From Nitrosopumilus piranensis (GTDB taxonomy: Archaea > Thermoproteota > Nitrososphaeria > Nitrososphaerales > Nitrosopumilaceae): a stretch of DNA of 64,000 nt. The stretch lies in the NCBI RefSeq assembly GCF_000875775.1, contig NZ_CP010868.1, positions 62,001 through 126,000 of the forward strand. Reading direction: 5' to 3'. Position 1 is the first letter of the stretch, and each line of letters starts with the position of its first letter. The notes beneath the pieces are model-generated. The model searched no databases. It saw only the letters and a program-made list of their open reading frames with translations, and was not told the DNA's origin. A program made the translations under genes and the position numbers. Positions 16,473-26,043 of the stretch are shown here, piece after piece.

Positions 16473-17507
16473 ATGAGTAAAACAGTGTTGATTACAGGAA
16501 TTACAGGGCAAGATGGAGCATATCTTGCAAGATTTCTTTTAAGAAAAAACTATAAAGTTTTTGGTTCATATAGAAGATTATCCACACCAAACTTTTGGAG
16601 ATTACATTACTTAGGAATATTTGATAAAATTAAATTTCTTTCATGTGACGTTACAGATTCTAGATCAATCTCTGAATGCATACAAGAATCTAACCCTGAT
16701 GAAATTTTTCATTTAGCTGCACAAAGTTTTGTAGGGGCTTCCTTTCATCAACCATTATACACTACAGACATTACAGGTCTTGGCACAGTTAGAATGTTAG
16801 ATGAAATAAAAAGATCAAATAAAAAAATTAAATTTTATCAAGCATCTTCAAGTGAAATGTATGGAAGTGAGTCTTCTAAAATTAAAAATGAGTTAACAGA
16901 ATTTCATCCATCAAGTCCATATGCAATTGCAAAATTATATGCACACTGGACCGTGAATTTATACAGAAAAGCATATGGAGTACATGCAACATCCGGAATT
17001 TTGTTTAATCATGAATCATCCTTAAGAGGATTAGAATTTGTAACTAGAAAAATTTCTAATGGAATTGCAAAAATTTCTCTGGGGCTATCAAAAGAACTAA
17101 CATTAGGAAATGTTTCAGCACAAAGAGATTGGGGATACGCACCAGAATATATAGAAGGTATGTGGATGATGTTACAACAAAAAAATCCAGATGATTATGT
17201 TTTAGCTACAAATGAAGTGCATTCAGTAAAAGAATTTGTCCAAGAAGCTTGTAAAATTGCTGGAGTCCCATGTAAAAAAATCCAAATTTCAGAAACAAAT
17301 TTGAGGCCATTTGATCTTCAGTATTTATGTGGAGATTATTCTAAAGCAAAGAAAAAATTAGGTTGGAAACCAAAAACAAAGTTTAAAAAATTAGTTAAAT
17401 TAATGGTTGAGGAAGATATATCAAGGTGGGAAAGGTGGTTAAAGAAAGAATATTTTCCATGGGATGCAGCAACATCAGGAGAGGATTCAAAAATAATTAA
17501 TTCTTGA
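16473..17507 (+). CDS. gmd: GDP-mannose 4,6-dehydratase
   Basis: GMD converts GDP-mannose to GDP-4-keto-6-deoxymannose, the precursor of GDP-fucose, rhamnose and perosamine. The 344-residue protein carries LITGITGQDGAYLARFLL at the NADP site, DEIFHLAAQSFVGASFHQP, the SSSEMYG loop, and the YAIAK pair (Tyr150, Lys154). It also has FNHESSLRGLEFVTRKI, where the family usually has NHESPRRG, and RDWGYAPEYIEGMWMMLQ. A TATA-like element centred near 16447 lies about 26 nt upstream of the ATG, so the message may be leaderless. The 3' end overlaps the convergent GT2 gene by 11 bp. The mannose isomerase at 18400-19425 could feed it. Confidence 0.9.
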   Translation: MSKTVLITGITGQDGAYLARFLLRKNYKVFGSYRRLSTPNFWRLHYLGIFDKIKFLSCDVTDSRSISECIQESNPDEIFHLAAQSFVGASFHQPLYTTDITGLGTVRMLDEIKRSNKKIKFYQASSSEMYGSESSKIKNELTEFHPSSPYAIAKLYAHWTVNLYRKAYGVHATSGILFNHESSLRGLEFVTRKISNGIAKISLGLSKELTLGNVSAQRDWGYAPEYIEGMWMMLQQKNPDDYVLATNEVHSVKEFVQEACKIAGVPCKKIQISETNLRPFDLQYLCGDYSKAKKKLGWKPKTKFKKLVKLMVEEDISRWERWLKKEYFPWDAATSGEDSKIINS

Positions 17508-18369
17508 TTTTAATTTTACTTATTCCATATAATACAACAGACATTAGAAGAAGCATCGTCCCTATCATCATAGAGCCAATAGCAGAAACAAGAAGTGGAA
17601 TAGGAAAAAATCTTACTTCATTAAAAAAAGATATAGACCAAATTAGAAACCCAACTCCAATAATTAACAATAGCATTCCAGGAATTCCCAGATATTTTAG
17701 AGGATGAGAAATTGCAATGGATTCTATTAAAGATGTTATTACCTCACTAATATGCGAAATAGGATCTTTAGTAGAAGTTTTTTCACCAGTATTGTAACTA
17801 ACGGTTACACCAACTTCAACAATATTTAATTTCTTTCTAGATGCATCAATTAAAATTTCTGAATCAGCACCAAACCCATTTGTCCTAAAAGAAATGACAG
17901 AAACCGCTTTTTTTGAATAAGAACGAAATCCACTTTGAGTATCTCTAAAAGGTAATTCAGATGCTAAGTTAGTCATAGAATCTAAAAATTTGTTACCAAA
18001 TTTCCTATATGAAGGCATTTCATCTTTATTTGAACGAAATCCAATTACAATATCCACTCTTTCATTAATTATGGGAGAAATCAATTTAGGAATTTCTTTT
18101 GGAGAAAACTGTCCGTCACCGTCAATAGTTATCATTACATCAAAGTTTTCATTTTTTGCAAAATCAAATAGAGTTCTCATAGCTGCCCCCTTACCAAAAT
18201 TTTTTTCATGTTCAATTACTGTGGCTCCTGCTTTTTTTGCTTCTGTAGATGTATTATCATTAGAGCCATCATCACAAACAATTACACGATCAACATATTG
18301 AAGTATATTTTTTACCAGTGTTCTAATTATCTTCCCCTCATTAAATGCAGGAATACACGCAATAATCAT
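17497..18369 (-). CDS. GT2 polyprenyl-phosphate sugar transferase (DPM1/GtrB-like) with two C-terminal membrane segments
   Basis: This GT-A family 2 enzyme of 290 residues transfers a sugar from a nucleotide to polyprenyl (dolichyl) phosphate. It starts with CIPAFNEGKIIRTLV and then CDDGSNDNT. Next come the DxD-type ITIDGDGQFSPKEIPKL, the RSNKDEMPSYRKFGNKF arginine loop and FRDTQSGFRSYSK. The last 80 residues hold two hydrophobic hairpins, as in GtrB-type proteins, anchoring it to the cytoplasmic face of the membrane. The product would supply donors for GT-C enzymes such as those at 6540 and 20685. It is separated by 30 nt from the isomerase upstream on the same strand. Confidence 0.88.
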   Translation of the reverse strand: MIIACIPAFNEGKIIRTLVKNILQYVDRVIVCDDGSNDNTSTEAKKAGATVIEHEKNFGKGAAMRTLFDFAKNENFDVMITIDGDGQFSPKEIPKLISPIINERVDIVIGFRSNKDEMPSYRKFGNKFLDSMTNLASELPFRDTQSGFRSYSKKAVSVISFRTNGFGADSEILIDASRKKLNIVEVGVTVSYNTGEKTSTKDPISHISEVITSLIESIAISHPLKYLGIPGMLLLIIGVGFLIWSISFFNEVRFFPIPLLVSAIGSMMIGTMLLLMSVVLYGISKIKIKN

Positions 18370-18399
18370 AATAATAGAATTTTTAACCTAGTCTAAAAA

Positions 18400-19425
18400 C
18401 TATTCTAGATTAGAATCAAGATGATTTTTTACAAAATCAATAGATTTGATAGTAGAAGGGTCTATTCCAGAATAGATGGCTTTGTAAATTGTGGCATAAT
18501 CAAGTCTATAAATTAAATCCATCAATTTTGATAATATATTACCATTAACTGAAAATACTTCAAAATACTCAATTTTATTTTCATTAAAGTATTTTTTTAA
18601 GATTTGCCAACGTTCTTTAGTTTTAGAATAATCATTGTTACCTTGAATAAGTATAGGTCGAAGTGATGATGATTTTTCCCATGCTACAATTCCATTATGA
18701 CAAGACTCGATAACATCTTCAATAATTACATGAGATTTTGCATTTTCCTGTAATGAAGATTTGAATCTGATTGCTGCAGCCTGTAATCCATGTGGATAAT
18801 AAATTAACGGAATGTTTGTAATCCATTGAGACAATAAAAGTGAAGGATTTGTTTCTGTAAGATTTTCAGAGTTTATTAATTTTTGAGTATTTTCCAACAC
18901 AGATATGGATTCATCAATATCATTTTCAGTAATTGGTAAAAACGGTTTTAAAATTTTAAGCAATGAATAAACATATGTAACAAAAGATGATCTGGGAGAA
19001 TGCATTTTTTTAATCATATGAAATTCTAGATTATGCTTTTTACAAAATTCCTGCATTTTACCACCTGATGAAAATGCAATAAGATTACAGTGAAGTTCTC
19101 TTGCGGTTTTTAAAACATTTAGCGTCTCAACAGTGTTCCCAGATATGCTTATTGTAATTACTAGAGTTTTAGAGTTTACTGTTTTTGGTAGTAGATATCC
19201 TTTAACCAAAGTTATATGAATATCATTTTTTGAAAAAATTGAATAGAAAAGATTCCCTATTGCACCAGAGCCACCCATACCTGCAATCACAATATGATCA
19301 ATATCAGAAAAGGAAGTTACATCCAAGTCTGAAGAGTATGCATCTTTTGCCAATTTTGGCCATTGGTCATAGATTTTATGCATACCCGAAGGATCAAATT
19401 TTTCTAAATCAAATTTAGTAAGCAT
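18400..19425 (-). CDS. Bifunctional phosphoglucose/phosphomannose isomerase
   Basis: This archaeal PGI/PMI of 341 residues interconverts glucose 6-phosphate, fructose 6-phosphate and mannose 6-phosphate. Two SIS domains are visible: HIVIAGMGGSGAIGNLF with VKGYLLPKTV and ISISGNTVETLNVL in the first, and a second half with RFKSSLQENAKSHVIIED. The SPRSSFVTYVYSLLKIL segment corresponds to the family's PRAALGYLF loop with the catalytic Arg. It belongs with the surrounding sugar genes as the link from central metabolism to GDP-mannose. It precedes the polyprenyl-phosphate transferase on the same strand with a 30-nt gap. Length matches the family. Confidence 0.9.
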   Translation of the reverse strand: MLTKFDLEKFDPSGMHKIYDQWPKLAKDAYSSDLDVTSFSDIDHIVIAGMGGSGAIGNLFYSIFSKNDIHITLVKGYLLPKTVNSKTLVITISISGNTVETLNVLKTARELHCNLIAFSSGGKMQEFCKKHNLEFHMIKKMHSPRSSFVTYVYSLLKILKPFLPITENDIDESISVLENTQKLINSENLTETNPSLLLSQWITNIPLIYYPHGLQAAAIRFKSSLQENAKSHVIIEDVIESCHNGIVAWEKSSSLRPILIQGNNDYSKTKERWQILKKYFNENKIEYFEVFSVNGNILSKLMDLIYRLDYATIYKAIYSGIDPSTIKSIDFVKNHLDSNLE

Positions 19426-19509
19426 ACTAAAATAAAATCAATTCAAATCAATATAATTATTATCAAATCAACGACATGCTATTATGAAACTAGATTAAAA
19501 GTCAAAATA

Positions 19510-20682
19510 TTGAATATTTTACTACTCTCTCAATTCTTCTCAATTACAAAAGGAGGTGGAGAATATGTCTTCAAATTAATGGCAAAAAATCTCACAGAAA
19601 ATGGCCATAAAGTATGGGTAATTACAAACAAAGTGAAAGGCGAAACATATCCAAACTTAGCTAACCTTAAAATTATCATGGTCAATCCAACGCTAGAATA
19701 TAAAGGAGGACTGCCACCAACTTTTTTAGACAATATTAGATATGTCATCAATACATTTCAAGCGGGGAAAAAAATCATTAAAGAACAAAACATCGATATT
19801 ATTCATTCAAATAATTTTTCGCCGTCACTTGCGGGTTCACTAATGTCATACTTTACAAAAAAACCACACATCATAACAATTTTTGACATTTTCTCTCAAA
19901 ATGATAAAGACTTTTGGAGAAAATGGATAAAGCAGGTAAAAGTTTCAAAAATTAATGCAATATTAGTACCATGGTTTGAAAAAATTCTTATAAAAACAAG
20001 ATATGATGCAATCTACACAATTAGTGATGCATCCAAAAACGATATCCTCAAGATGAATACAAAAAAACCAATATACAACATTCCACCAAGCATAGAAGAT
20101 ACAGTTCAGTTAAATGAAAAAATAATTCCATTCCAATTCATATGTATTAGCAGATTGGTATTTTACAAGAATTTAGAAATAATAATTAACGCAATGTCAG
20201 TTGTAGTAAAATCAATTCCACAATGTAAAGTAATCATAATTGGAGATGGTCCACATAAAGAATCATTACAAATACTAATTAAAAACTTAGAATTAGAAAA
20301 GAACATTATATTCAAAGGATATACAACATCGGCTGAAAAAATGAAATTAATTTCAGAATCAAACGCAATGCTATTTCCAAGTATTTTAGAAGGATTTGGT
20401 TTAGTTATTTTAGAAGCATTTTCTCAGAGTAAACCAGTATTAGTATCAGATATTCCTCCAATGTCAGATATTATTATTCACAATGAGACAGGTTTTGTTC
20501 TTGATGAAAATAATTACAAAATATGGGCAGAACACATTACAAAGTTAATTAAAAATCCACAATTATCCAAAAAAATGGGAGAGAATGGTAACAATCTACT
20601 TAAGATAAAATACAATCGAAAACAATTCTATGATAAATTAATTAAAATGTATAATGATATAGCTAGCGATTTAGGAGAATAG
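19510..20682 (+). CDS. GT4 family glycosyltransferase
   Basis: This retaining GT-B glycosyltransferase has 390 residues. The N-terminal acceptor domain opens LLLSQFFSITKGGGEYVFKL with the glycine-rich GT4 loop. The donor domain carries ICISRLVFYKNLEIIINAM, KVIIIGDGPHKESLQIL, IIFKGYT and the E-x7-E motif FPSILEGFGLVILEAFSQS. No membrane segment is seen; it should act on a lipid-linked acceptor at the inner membrane face. The start is TTG at 19510. A GT-C-like membrane protein starts 2 nt after its stop, so they form a two-gene unit. Confidence 0.88.
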   Translation: MNILLLSQFFSITKGGGEYVFKLMAKNLTENGHKVWVITNKVKGETYPNLANLKIIMVNPTLEYKGGLPPTFLDNIRYVINTFQAGKKIIKEQNIDIIHSNNFSPSLAGSLMSYFTKKPHIITIFDIFSQNDKDFWRKWIKQVKVSKINAILVPWFEKILIKTRYDAIYTISDASKNDILKMNTKKPIYNIPPSIEDTVQLNEKIIPFQFICISRLVFYKNLEIIINAMSVVVKSIPQCKVIIIGDGPHKESLQILIKNLELEKNIIFKGYTTSAEKMKLISESNAMLFPSILEGFGLVILEAFSQSKPVLVSDIPPMSDIIIHNETGFVLDENNYKIWAEHITKLIKNPQLSKKMGENGNNLLKIKYNRKQFYDKLIKMYNDIASDLGE

Positions 20683-20684
20683 TA

Positions 20685-21896
20685 TTGATTATTCAAAATA
20701 ATAAGATCATCATTTGGACAGTATTTGTATTTTCAATTAGCATAGTTTTGATTAGTTTTGTTTCAGTAATATTTCCAGCTTTGATCCCACTATCAAATAC
20801 AATAGATATTCCAGGAATAGAATCAGTAACACCAAATCCATATGAGATGGGAGTATGGTCAGGAGTAATAATTATTTCAAATATTATAATTTTTGGTCTA
20901 CTATTTTTGTATTTTAAAAATAAATTACCTAAACCAATTTCATATGAATTAAAAAGATTATTTGCATTTGAAATTTCAAAGAAGAACACATTAATCATCT
21001 TAATTATTTTATTTGGAATATACATTTCTACAAGTGCATCAGAAATATTACAAGAAGAAGAGTATAGTGATTTTATAAAGATTAAAGAAGTATTACAGTA
21101 TTGGTCTATTGAGAGAATTAATTCATTTGAACCACATGTGAATTATTTTTTATTATCAACATCAATGGCTATTTTTGGAAGTTATAAAGTAATTCCATTT
21201 TTCGGAAGTTTAGGATTATTGGTTACAACTTTTTTTATTACTTATACTATCACACAAAAAAGATTTGCAGGAATAATATCAACTATAATATTAATGCAAA
21301 GCAATTTGTTTTTGACATATGATACATCAGCCACATATACAAATTTTTGGATACTTTTTTATTTATTGTCACTATTTTTTGTTTATAGATCTTGGCCACT
21401 TTCACCAGTATCATATTTAATTTCCATTCCGTCGAAAATTTTAACCATCATGTTTTTTCCAATGTCAATTTATTTTATTTTACGGTCAGATATTTCAAAA
21501 AATAAGAAAACTATTGTAATTTCAACAATCTTGGCAGTTGTAATTATAGGTGGGATTATTGGATCAGGTATAGGTTCTGCTCAACGAAATGAAGTAACAG
21601 AAGAAAAATTTAGTTCTAAAGAGATGTTGATGGGATTTTCATCTTTTGCAACACAATTAAGATTTGATGGATTAGTTTTATTATTTATGATTCCATTAAT
21701 TGTTGGATTATTTATTGTTTCAAAAAACGGAATCAAACATGGAGAATCCATGATGTTGCTAATTGCAGGTTTACTTCTAATTGCACCAATTATTACAGGT
21801 TTTACAAATCAGACAAACCAGCCATACAGATTTGTGCCATTAGTAGTATTTTTTGCAATAGGTGTCGGAGTACTATTGTCTAAGAGACAGGTCTGA
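20685..21896 (+). CDS. Polytopic membrane protein, probable GT-C type glycosyltransferase
   Basis: This 403-residue protein has about nine to ten hydrophobic segments. The first loop after a membrane segment contains EEEYSDFIKIKEVLQYW and then FEPHVNYFLLSTSMAIFG, a layout like the acidic catalytic loop and the following helix of GT-C enzymes. The middle alternates short loops with TM helices, including SQRN-like polar turns. I do not recognise a named family. The start is TTG at 20685, 2 nt after the GT4 stop. Its 3' end overlaps the convergent secreted-protein gene by 17 bp. Transfer of sugars from polyprenyl phosphate at the outer face is the best guess. Confidence 0.6.
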   Translation: MIIQNNKIIIWTVFVFSISIVLISFVSVIFPALIPLSNTIDIPGIESVTPNPYEMGVWSGVIIISNIIIFGLLFLYFKNKLPKPISYELKRLFAFEISKKNTLIILIILFGIYISTSASEILQEEEYSDFIKIKEVLQYWSIERINSFEPHVNYFLLSTSMAIFGSYKVIPFFGSLGLLVTTFFITYTITQKRFAGIISTIILMQSNLFLTYDTSATYTNFWILFYLLSLFFVYRSWPLSPVSYLISIPSKILTIMFFPMSIYFILRSDISKNKKTIVISTILAVVIIGGIIGSGIGSAQRNEVTEEKFSSKEMLMGFSSFATQLRFDGLVLLFMIPLIVGLFIVSKNGIKHGESMMLLIAGLLLIAPIITGFTNQTNQPYRFVPLVVFFAIGVGVLLSKRQV

Positions 21897-22320
21897 CAAA
21901 AGTCCAAATTGATTTCATAGTATCTCCAGATTCTACATAATATCCATCATGTGCAAATCTAGCAAGATGAATATTTTTGCTGCTGTAAGTATCAAAAAGG
22001 GAGGTACTTGAGACTAATCCTTCAGTAGTAAATGTTTCAAATTGTACTCTACGTATTACTTGAAATTTTTGTTCATCAATAGTAATGATTGGATCTGTTC
22101 CTAGTGATGCCTCATAATTTAAGAAAGAATTCAATCTATTTTTATTTAGATCAGAAAATTTTGATGATTCTAAATAAACGATTAATGTTCCATCTGAATT
22201 TCTAACAGTTGTTTGTGCCAAAATAAAGATATTATCTCCAAGTTCTGTTGAAAATGTACCATATGAAGAAGCAATTGGTAAAAATAAAAAAACCACTGAA
22301 AAGAAAATAATTTTGTTCAT
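21880..22320 (-). CDS. Secreted hypothetical protein
   Basis: I do not recognise this 146-residue protein. It begins with a clear Sec-type signal peptide (MNKIIFFSVVFLFLPIASSYG) and then a mostly beta-strand domain without cysteines, ending WTFVRPVS. No metal or catalytic motif is visible. It is 25 nt downstream of the MoaD-MoeB fusion gene on the same strand, so it may be co-transcribed, though the functional link is unclear. The 3' end overlaps the convergent membrane protein by 17 bp. Confidence 0.7.
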   Translation of the reverse strand: MNKIIFFSVVFLFLPIASSYGTFSTELGDNIFILAQTTVRNSDGTLIVYLESSKFSDLNKNRLNSFLNYEASLGTDPIITIDEQKFQVIRRVQFETFTTEGLVSSTSLFDTYSSKNIHLARFAHDGYYVESGDTMKSIWTFVRPVS

Positions 22321-22345
22321 AATATCAACATAATTTTGAAGATTA

Positions 22346-23689
22346 TTAATTTGCCGTTTTTATAGAAGTCCTGTTTCCAAGTAATTCTTTGTATAACAAA
22401 ATTGCTTCTTGTTCATCTTTTGGTCCAACTACTACGGCCGAACCCTTTTTCATAAAACTAACTGACATATCATTTGTTCGCAGTGATAATCCAAGTTCAC
22501 CCTGATTCTCGACTAGAAATCCTTTTTCTTTTGCAATGTTTGTAACAGATTCAACATCAAGATCAAGGGTATGAGTAGGAGTTATAGAGAATGTTCTCTT
22601 TCCCCTGTTTCTTCCACACAGTTCTTCTAAGAGCAGTTCCTCTTTAACAACTTCTTCTGATTTTCCAGTTCCACACACAGGACACTCTTCTGCTCTAAAT
22701 GTTCTAGTGCTTGTAAAGTCCAAATTCTCAATATCAACATGAAGTATCTTATCAGAGAGACTAGGCTTTTTGCCCATAACAACTTTGACTGCTTCGGCAA
22801 CCTCGATTCCGCCAACAATTGATAGAATAGATGGATGTACTCCTTCAATGCTGCATGTAGGCATGGTATCCTCATCTAATGCAGGAAACATACAGTGGTA
22901 ACACGCACTAGTCCCAGGTAGAATGGTAAAAATCTGACCAGATACTCCAACTGCAGCACCAGTTACAAATGGAATACCAAACTTCACACATGCCTTATTG
23001 AGAGCATATCGTGCATTGACACTATCAAGGGCATCAACTACAACATCACAGCCTTCAACTACTTCTAGTGCAGTGTAATCATTGACTGAAACTGCTAATG
23101 CCTCTATTTTACAATCAGGATTTAGTTTTTGTAATTTCTTTGCTGCAACTTCAACTTTAACTTGACCTACATCATCTTCATCAAACATTGTCTGTCTATG
23201 TAGATTAGATAGTTCAATTATATCTCTGTCAACAATTCTCAGAGTTCCTACACCCATTGCAGCAAGTCTAGAAGTTATGGGATTTCCCAGTCCGCCAGTT
23301 CCAACTACACAGATTTTAGAGTTTTTTAGTTTGAGCTGCCCATTATATCCAATCTCTTCAAGCATTACCTGACGAGAAAATTTGTCTAGTTCTTTTTTGG
23401 ATAATTCTTGAGAGCCGCCAGCTACTGCAGGTAAGATATACACCTCATCGTTGTCATTAAGTACAGTATCCATCCCACTAGAAAATTTTGCATTCTTTCC
23501 GTTAATGTAAATATTAATCAAAGAACGAGGAGTGCCATCACCTTCCAATACTCTTCTCTTAAAATCATCACCCATCACTTCAGATATTTTTGCAAACGCA
23601 TCTTGGAGTGAATCAGCTGAAATCTCTGTCTTTTTCTCCCCGCCGCCTTGATTTAGCACAGATGGAATTGTAAATGTAATATTTGCCAT
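22346..23689 (-). CDS. MoaD/ThiS ubiquitin-like domain fused to an E1-like adenylyltransferase (MoeB/ThiF)
   Basis: Residues 1-92 are a ubiquitin-fold sulfur carrier ending in the Gly-Gly of PAVAGG, and residues about 95-345 are an E1-like activating domain. E1 features are FSRQVMLEEIGYNGQLKL, the ATP loop VVGTGGLGNP, DRDIIELSNLHRQTMF and zinc Cys pairs CYHC and CPVC. The usual catalytic-Cys loop reads PTCSIEGV. A further 90-residue C-terminal domain is unassigned. E1 enzymes adenylate the carrier's C-terminal Gly; here the Gly-Gly is internal, so either it is released by cleavage or the domain is regulatory. It lies 1 nt downstream of threonine synthase, which hints at sulfur transfer to an activated homoserine; this is inference. 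Confidence 0.87.
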   Translation of the reverse strand: MANITFTIPSVLNQGGGEKKTEISADSLQDAFAKISEVMGDDFKRRVLEGDGTPRSLINIYINGKNAKFSSGMDTVLNDNDEVYILPAVAGGSQELSKKELDKFSRQVMLEEIGYNGQLKLKNSKICVVGTGGLGNPITSRLAAMGVGTLRIVDRDIIELSNLHRQTMFDEDDVGQVKVEVAAKKLQKLNPDCKIEALAVSVNDYTALEVVEGCDVVVDALDSVNARYALNKACVKFGIPFVTGAAVGVSGQIFTILPGTSACYHCMFPALDEDTMPTCSIEGVHPSILSIVGGIEVAEAVKVVMGKKPSLSDKILHVDIENLDFTSTRTFRAEECPVCGTGKSEEVVKEELLLEELCGRNRGKRTFSITPTHTLDLDVESVTNIAKEKGFLVENQGELGLSLRTNDMSVSFMKKGSAVVVGPKDEQEAILLYKELLGNRTSIKTAN

Positions 23690-23690
23690 A

Positions 23691-24911
23691 TTAGTTTACT
23701 ACCGCCGATACTTCTGAAATGTCTGCCTTGAGCACCTTAGGCTTTTGCAATACTTCCATTATAGATTCAGTTGCTTTGAGACCGTTTCCAGTAACATAAC
23801 ATACCACTTTGTCGTTTTTGTCAATTTTGCCCTGTTCAACCATCTTTTGCAGTACAGATACAGACACACCACCTGCAGGCTCGGTAAATATCCCCTCAGT
23901 CTTGGCTAGGAGTATAATTGCATCTAAAATCTCCTGATTATTGCATTCTTCTGCAAATCCGTCATACTGCTCCAATCTCTTTAGCACATATCGCCCATCT
24001 CCAGGATCACCTATTGCAAGACTCTTGGCAACAGTATCTGGATTTTCAACTGGAATTACATCTTTTGAATTTTTCTTAAACGCATCAACTACAGGGGCAC
24101 ATCCATGTGGTTGTGCTGCAATCATGTGCATGTTTGATACGTCACCTAACAGCGAAACTGTTTGAAGTTCTTCAAATCCCTTACAAATTGCATTAAGCAT
24201 AGCACCACTACCCACTGGAACTATTAGTTGATCAGGTACCTGCCAGTCAAGTTGTTCTGCAACTTCAAAAGCCAAAGTTTTAGAGCCTTCAACATAGTGT
24301 GAACGCATGTTAATGTTAACTATACCAATTCCTTTGCTATCACCAATTTGTGCAGCGATTCTATTTGCATCATCATAAGTTCCATCCACTGCAACATAGT
24401 TTGCACCATAAGATAATGCTTGTGTGATCTTTGCCATCTCGATATTACTTGGAGCAAACACATGACATGGAAATCCACCTTTTGCTGCATGTGCAGCAGT
24501 AGCTGATGCCAAATTACCAGTGGAGGCACAACCAACAGCTGACAGTCCAAATTCCTTTGCTTTTGAAACTGCAACTCCGGCAGGTCTGTCTTTGAATGAA
24601 AATGTTGGGTTTACAGAATCATTTTTGATATACAAATTATTCAAACCAAGTGCCTTACCAAGATTCTCAGCTTTGGTAAGTGGTGTCATTCCAGCATCAA
24701 TGGATACAATATTTGATTTGTTTTCTATTGGCAGTAGTTCAAAATATCGCCAATAAGTATGCTCACGGTTAGTGAAGGTATCTTTTGTAACTGCTGGAAA
24801 ATCATACTTTACATCTAGTGGCCCAAAACAATCATCGCAGATATACTTGAAAGTAGATTCATACTCTTTTTTACACTCTCTACACTGTAATGATGTTCTT
24901 GCCAAGATCAA
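23691..24911 (-). CDS. thrC: Threonine synthase
   Basis: This PLP enzyme converts O-phosphohomoserine to threonine. The 406-residue protein has an N-terminal zinc-ribbon-like region (CRECKKEY and CDDCFGPLD). The lysine motif NPTFSFKDRPAGVAVSKA follows, then the phosphate-binding STGNLASATAAHAAKGG, and GSGAMLNAICKGF and VTGNGLKATE near the end. All are typical of archaeal ThrC. The start is TTG at 24911; no ATG is available nearby upstream. It is directly followed by the MoaD-MoeB fusion gene (1-nt gap). The family also contains cysteate and related synthases, so a specialised beta- or gamma-replacement reaction with a sulfur carrier is possible. Confidence 0.9.
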   Translation of the reverse strand: MILARTSLQCRECKKEYESTFKYICDDCFGPLDVKYDFPAVTKDTFTNREHTYWRYFELLPIENKSNIVSIDAGMTPLTKAENLGKALGLNNLYIKNDSVNPTFSFKDRPAGVAVSKAKEFGLSAVGCASTGNLASATAAHAAKGGFPCHVFAPSNIEMAKITQALSYGANYVAVDGTYDDANRIAAQIGDSKGIGIVNINMRSHYVEGSKTLAFEVAEQLDWQVPDQLIVPVGSGAMLNAICKGFEELQTVSLLGDVSNMHMIAAQPHGCAPVVDAFKKNSKDVIPVENPDTVAKSLAIGDPGDGRYVLKRLEQYDGFAEECNNQEILDAIILLAKTEGIFTEPAGGVSVSVLQKMVEQGKIDKNDKVVCYVTGNGLKATESIMEVLQKPKVLKADISEVSAVVN

Positions 24912-25123
24912 TTTTTTGCCTTAAAAGATAGATAAAAAATCCTAATATCAAGTTAAGTAATACTTAATTTTTCGATATAAAAAATATAATAAAAATTTTA
25001 TTATTATTTGCAAAAAAATAGAAGAGGATGAGGTATTTTGAGAAAAATTCATAAAAATACATTATTTTGTAAATTTTTCAAAAAGTAGCAAGGTTTTTAC
25101 AGATTTTATCAAAGTAGAATTTT

Positions 25124-25690
25124 ATGAATAAGGCTGTAGGAGGAGTCATTGGGGGGGTTATAGTTTTTGCAGTAATTTTAGGTGTTATTCTTTCATTAAA
25201 TCCAGATTCAGATGTAGCAGAAGTGGAAGATACATTAGATAAAGAGATTCTACCAATAGATGTTCCAGAGATTGAAGAGAAATTAAATGAAATTGAAGAA
25301 ATTGCCAACAGTACAGAATATGAAATATTAGAAAGAGAATGGCAAACATCAGGACCATTTCAAATTGACAGAAAAGAGTACGCTATTGGAGAAAAGATTT
25401 TCATAAGAATTGGAGGGTTACAGTATTTAGAAAAGGGGCAGATTGCAGTAATGATGCCATTAAATGCGACTCATCAGAAAGTATACCTTACAATTCCTTT
25501 TGATGAATCTAAAAAATCAGCATTCAATTATTATCTAGAGCCACAATTATCAGCAACTAGAGATATTTGTTCTGTTAATGATCTTATTGGAAAGTGGACA
25601 CTAGTTTTTAGAGGAACAGAATACCAAAACCTATATTTCAAAATAATAGATAAAGTTGTACCTGGAACAAATGTTGAACCAGTTTGTTAG
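25124..25690 (+). CDS. Membrane-anchored hypothetical protein
   Basis: I do not recognise this 188-residue protein. One hydrophobic N-terminal segment (VIGGVIVFAVILGVILSL) anchors it. An acidic, probably helical stretch (residues about 30-65) and a compact extracytoplasmic beta-domain with two cysteines follow. The cysteines, in DICSVND and at the C-terminal residue, could form a disulfide. The domain begins after REWQTSGPFQIDRKEYAIGE. It lies between the convergent his operon end (stop-to-stop gap of 1 nt) and threonine synthase. A 210-bp AT-rich region precedes it, in which I see no other gene. Such small anchored proteins are common in thaumarchaea. Confidence 0.65.
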   Translation: MNKAVGGVIGGVIVFAVILGVILSLNPDSDVAEVEDTLDKEILPIDVPEIEEKLNEIEEIANSTEYEILEREWQTSGPFQIDRKEYAIGEKIFIRIGGLQYLEKGQIAVMMPLNATHQKVYLTIPFDESKKSAFNYYLEPQLSATRDICSVNDLIGKWTLVFRGTEYQNLYFKIIDKVVPGTNVEPVC

Positions 25691-25691
25691 A

Positions 25692-26021
25692 CTATTTTTC
25701 TAAGTTGTGATGAAAGCAAACTTTTTCACCTGTATGACATGCAGGTCCTGATGGCTCTACAAGATAAATAATTGCATCTGAATCACAATCAACTAGAATT
25801 TCGCTAACTTTTTGAGTATTACCAGACTCTTCGCCTTTCATCCACAGTTTGTTTCGTGAACGACTCCAAAACCAGGAATTTCCAGTTTTTTTTGTCAATT
25901 CAAGAGATTCTTTATTAGAGTATGCTAGAGTCAAAACATCTTTCGTATTTGCATCCTGAACAATAACTGGAACTAGCCCATCGCCTTTGGCAAAATCAAT
26001 TTCTTCAACTGTTTTATCCAT
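25692..26021 (-). CDS. hisI: Phosphoribosyl-AMP cyclohydrolase
   Basis: HisI opens the adenine ring of phosphoribosyl-AMP, step 3 of histidine synthesis. The 109-residue single-domain protein has [15 protein letters not shown], the [16 protein letters not shown] substrate motif, and the zinc/magnesium site [11 protein letters not shown] with [13 protein letters not shown]. It lacks a fused HisE domain. It is the last gene of the his run, 22 nt after hisF. A separate phosphoribosyl-ATP pyrophosphatase (hisE) is not seen in the window, so that step must be encoded elsewhere. Confidence 0.93.
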   Translation of the reverse strand: MDKTVEEIDFAKGDGLVPVIVQDANTKDVLTLAYSNKESLELTKKTGNSWFWSRSRNKLWMKGEESGNTQKVSEILVDCDSDAIIYLVEPSGPACHTGEKVCFHHNLEK

Positions 26022-26043
26022 GATTCATTATCACAAAATTTCC

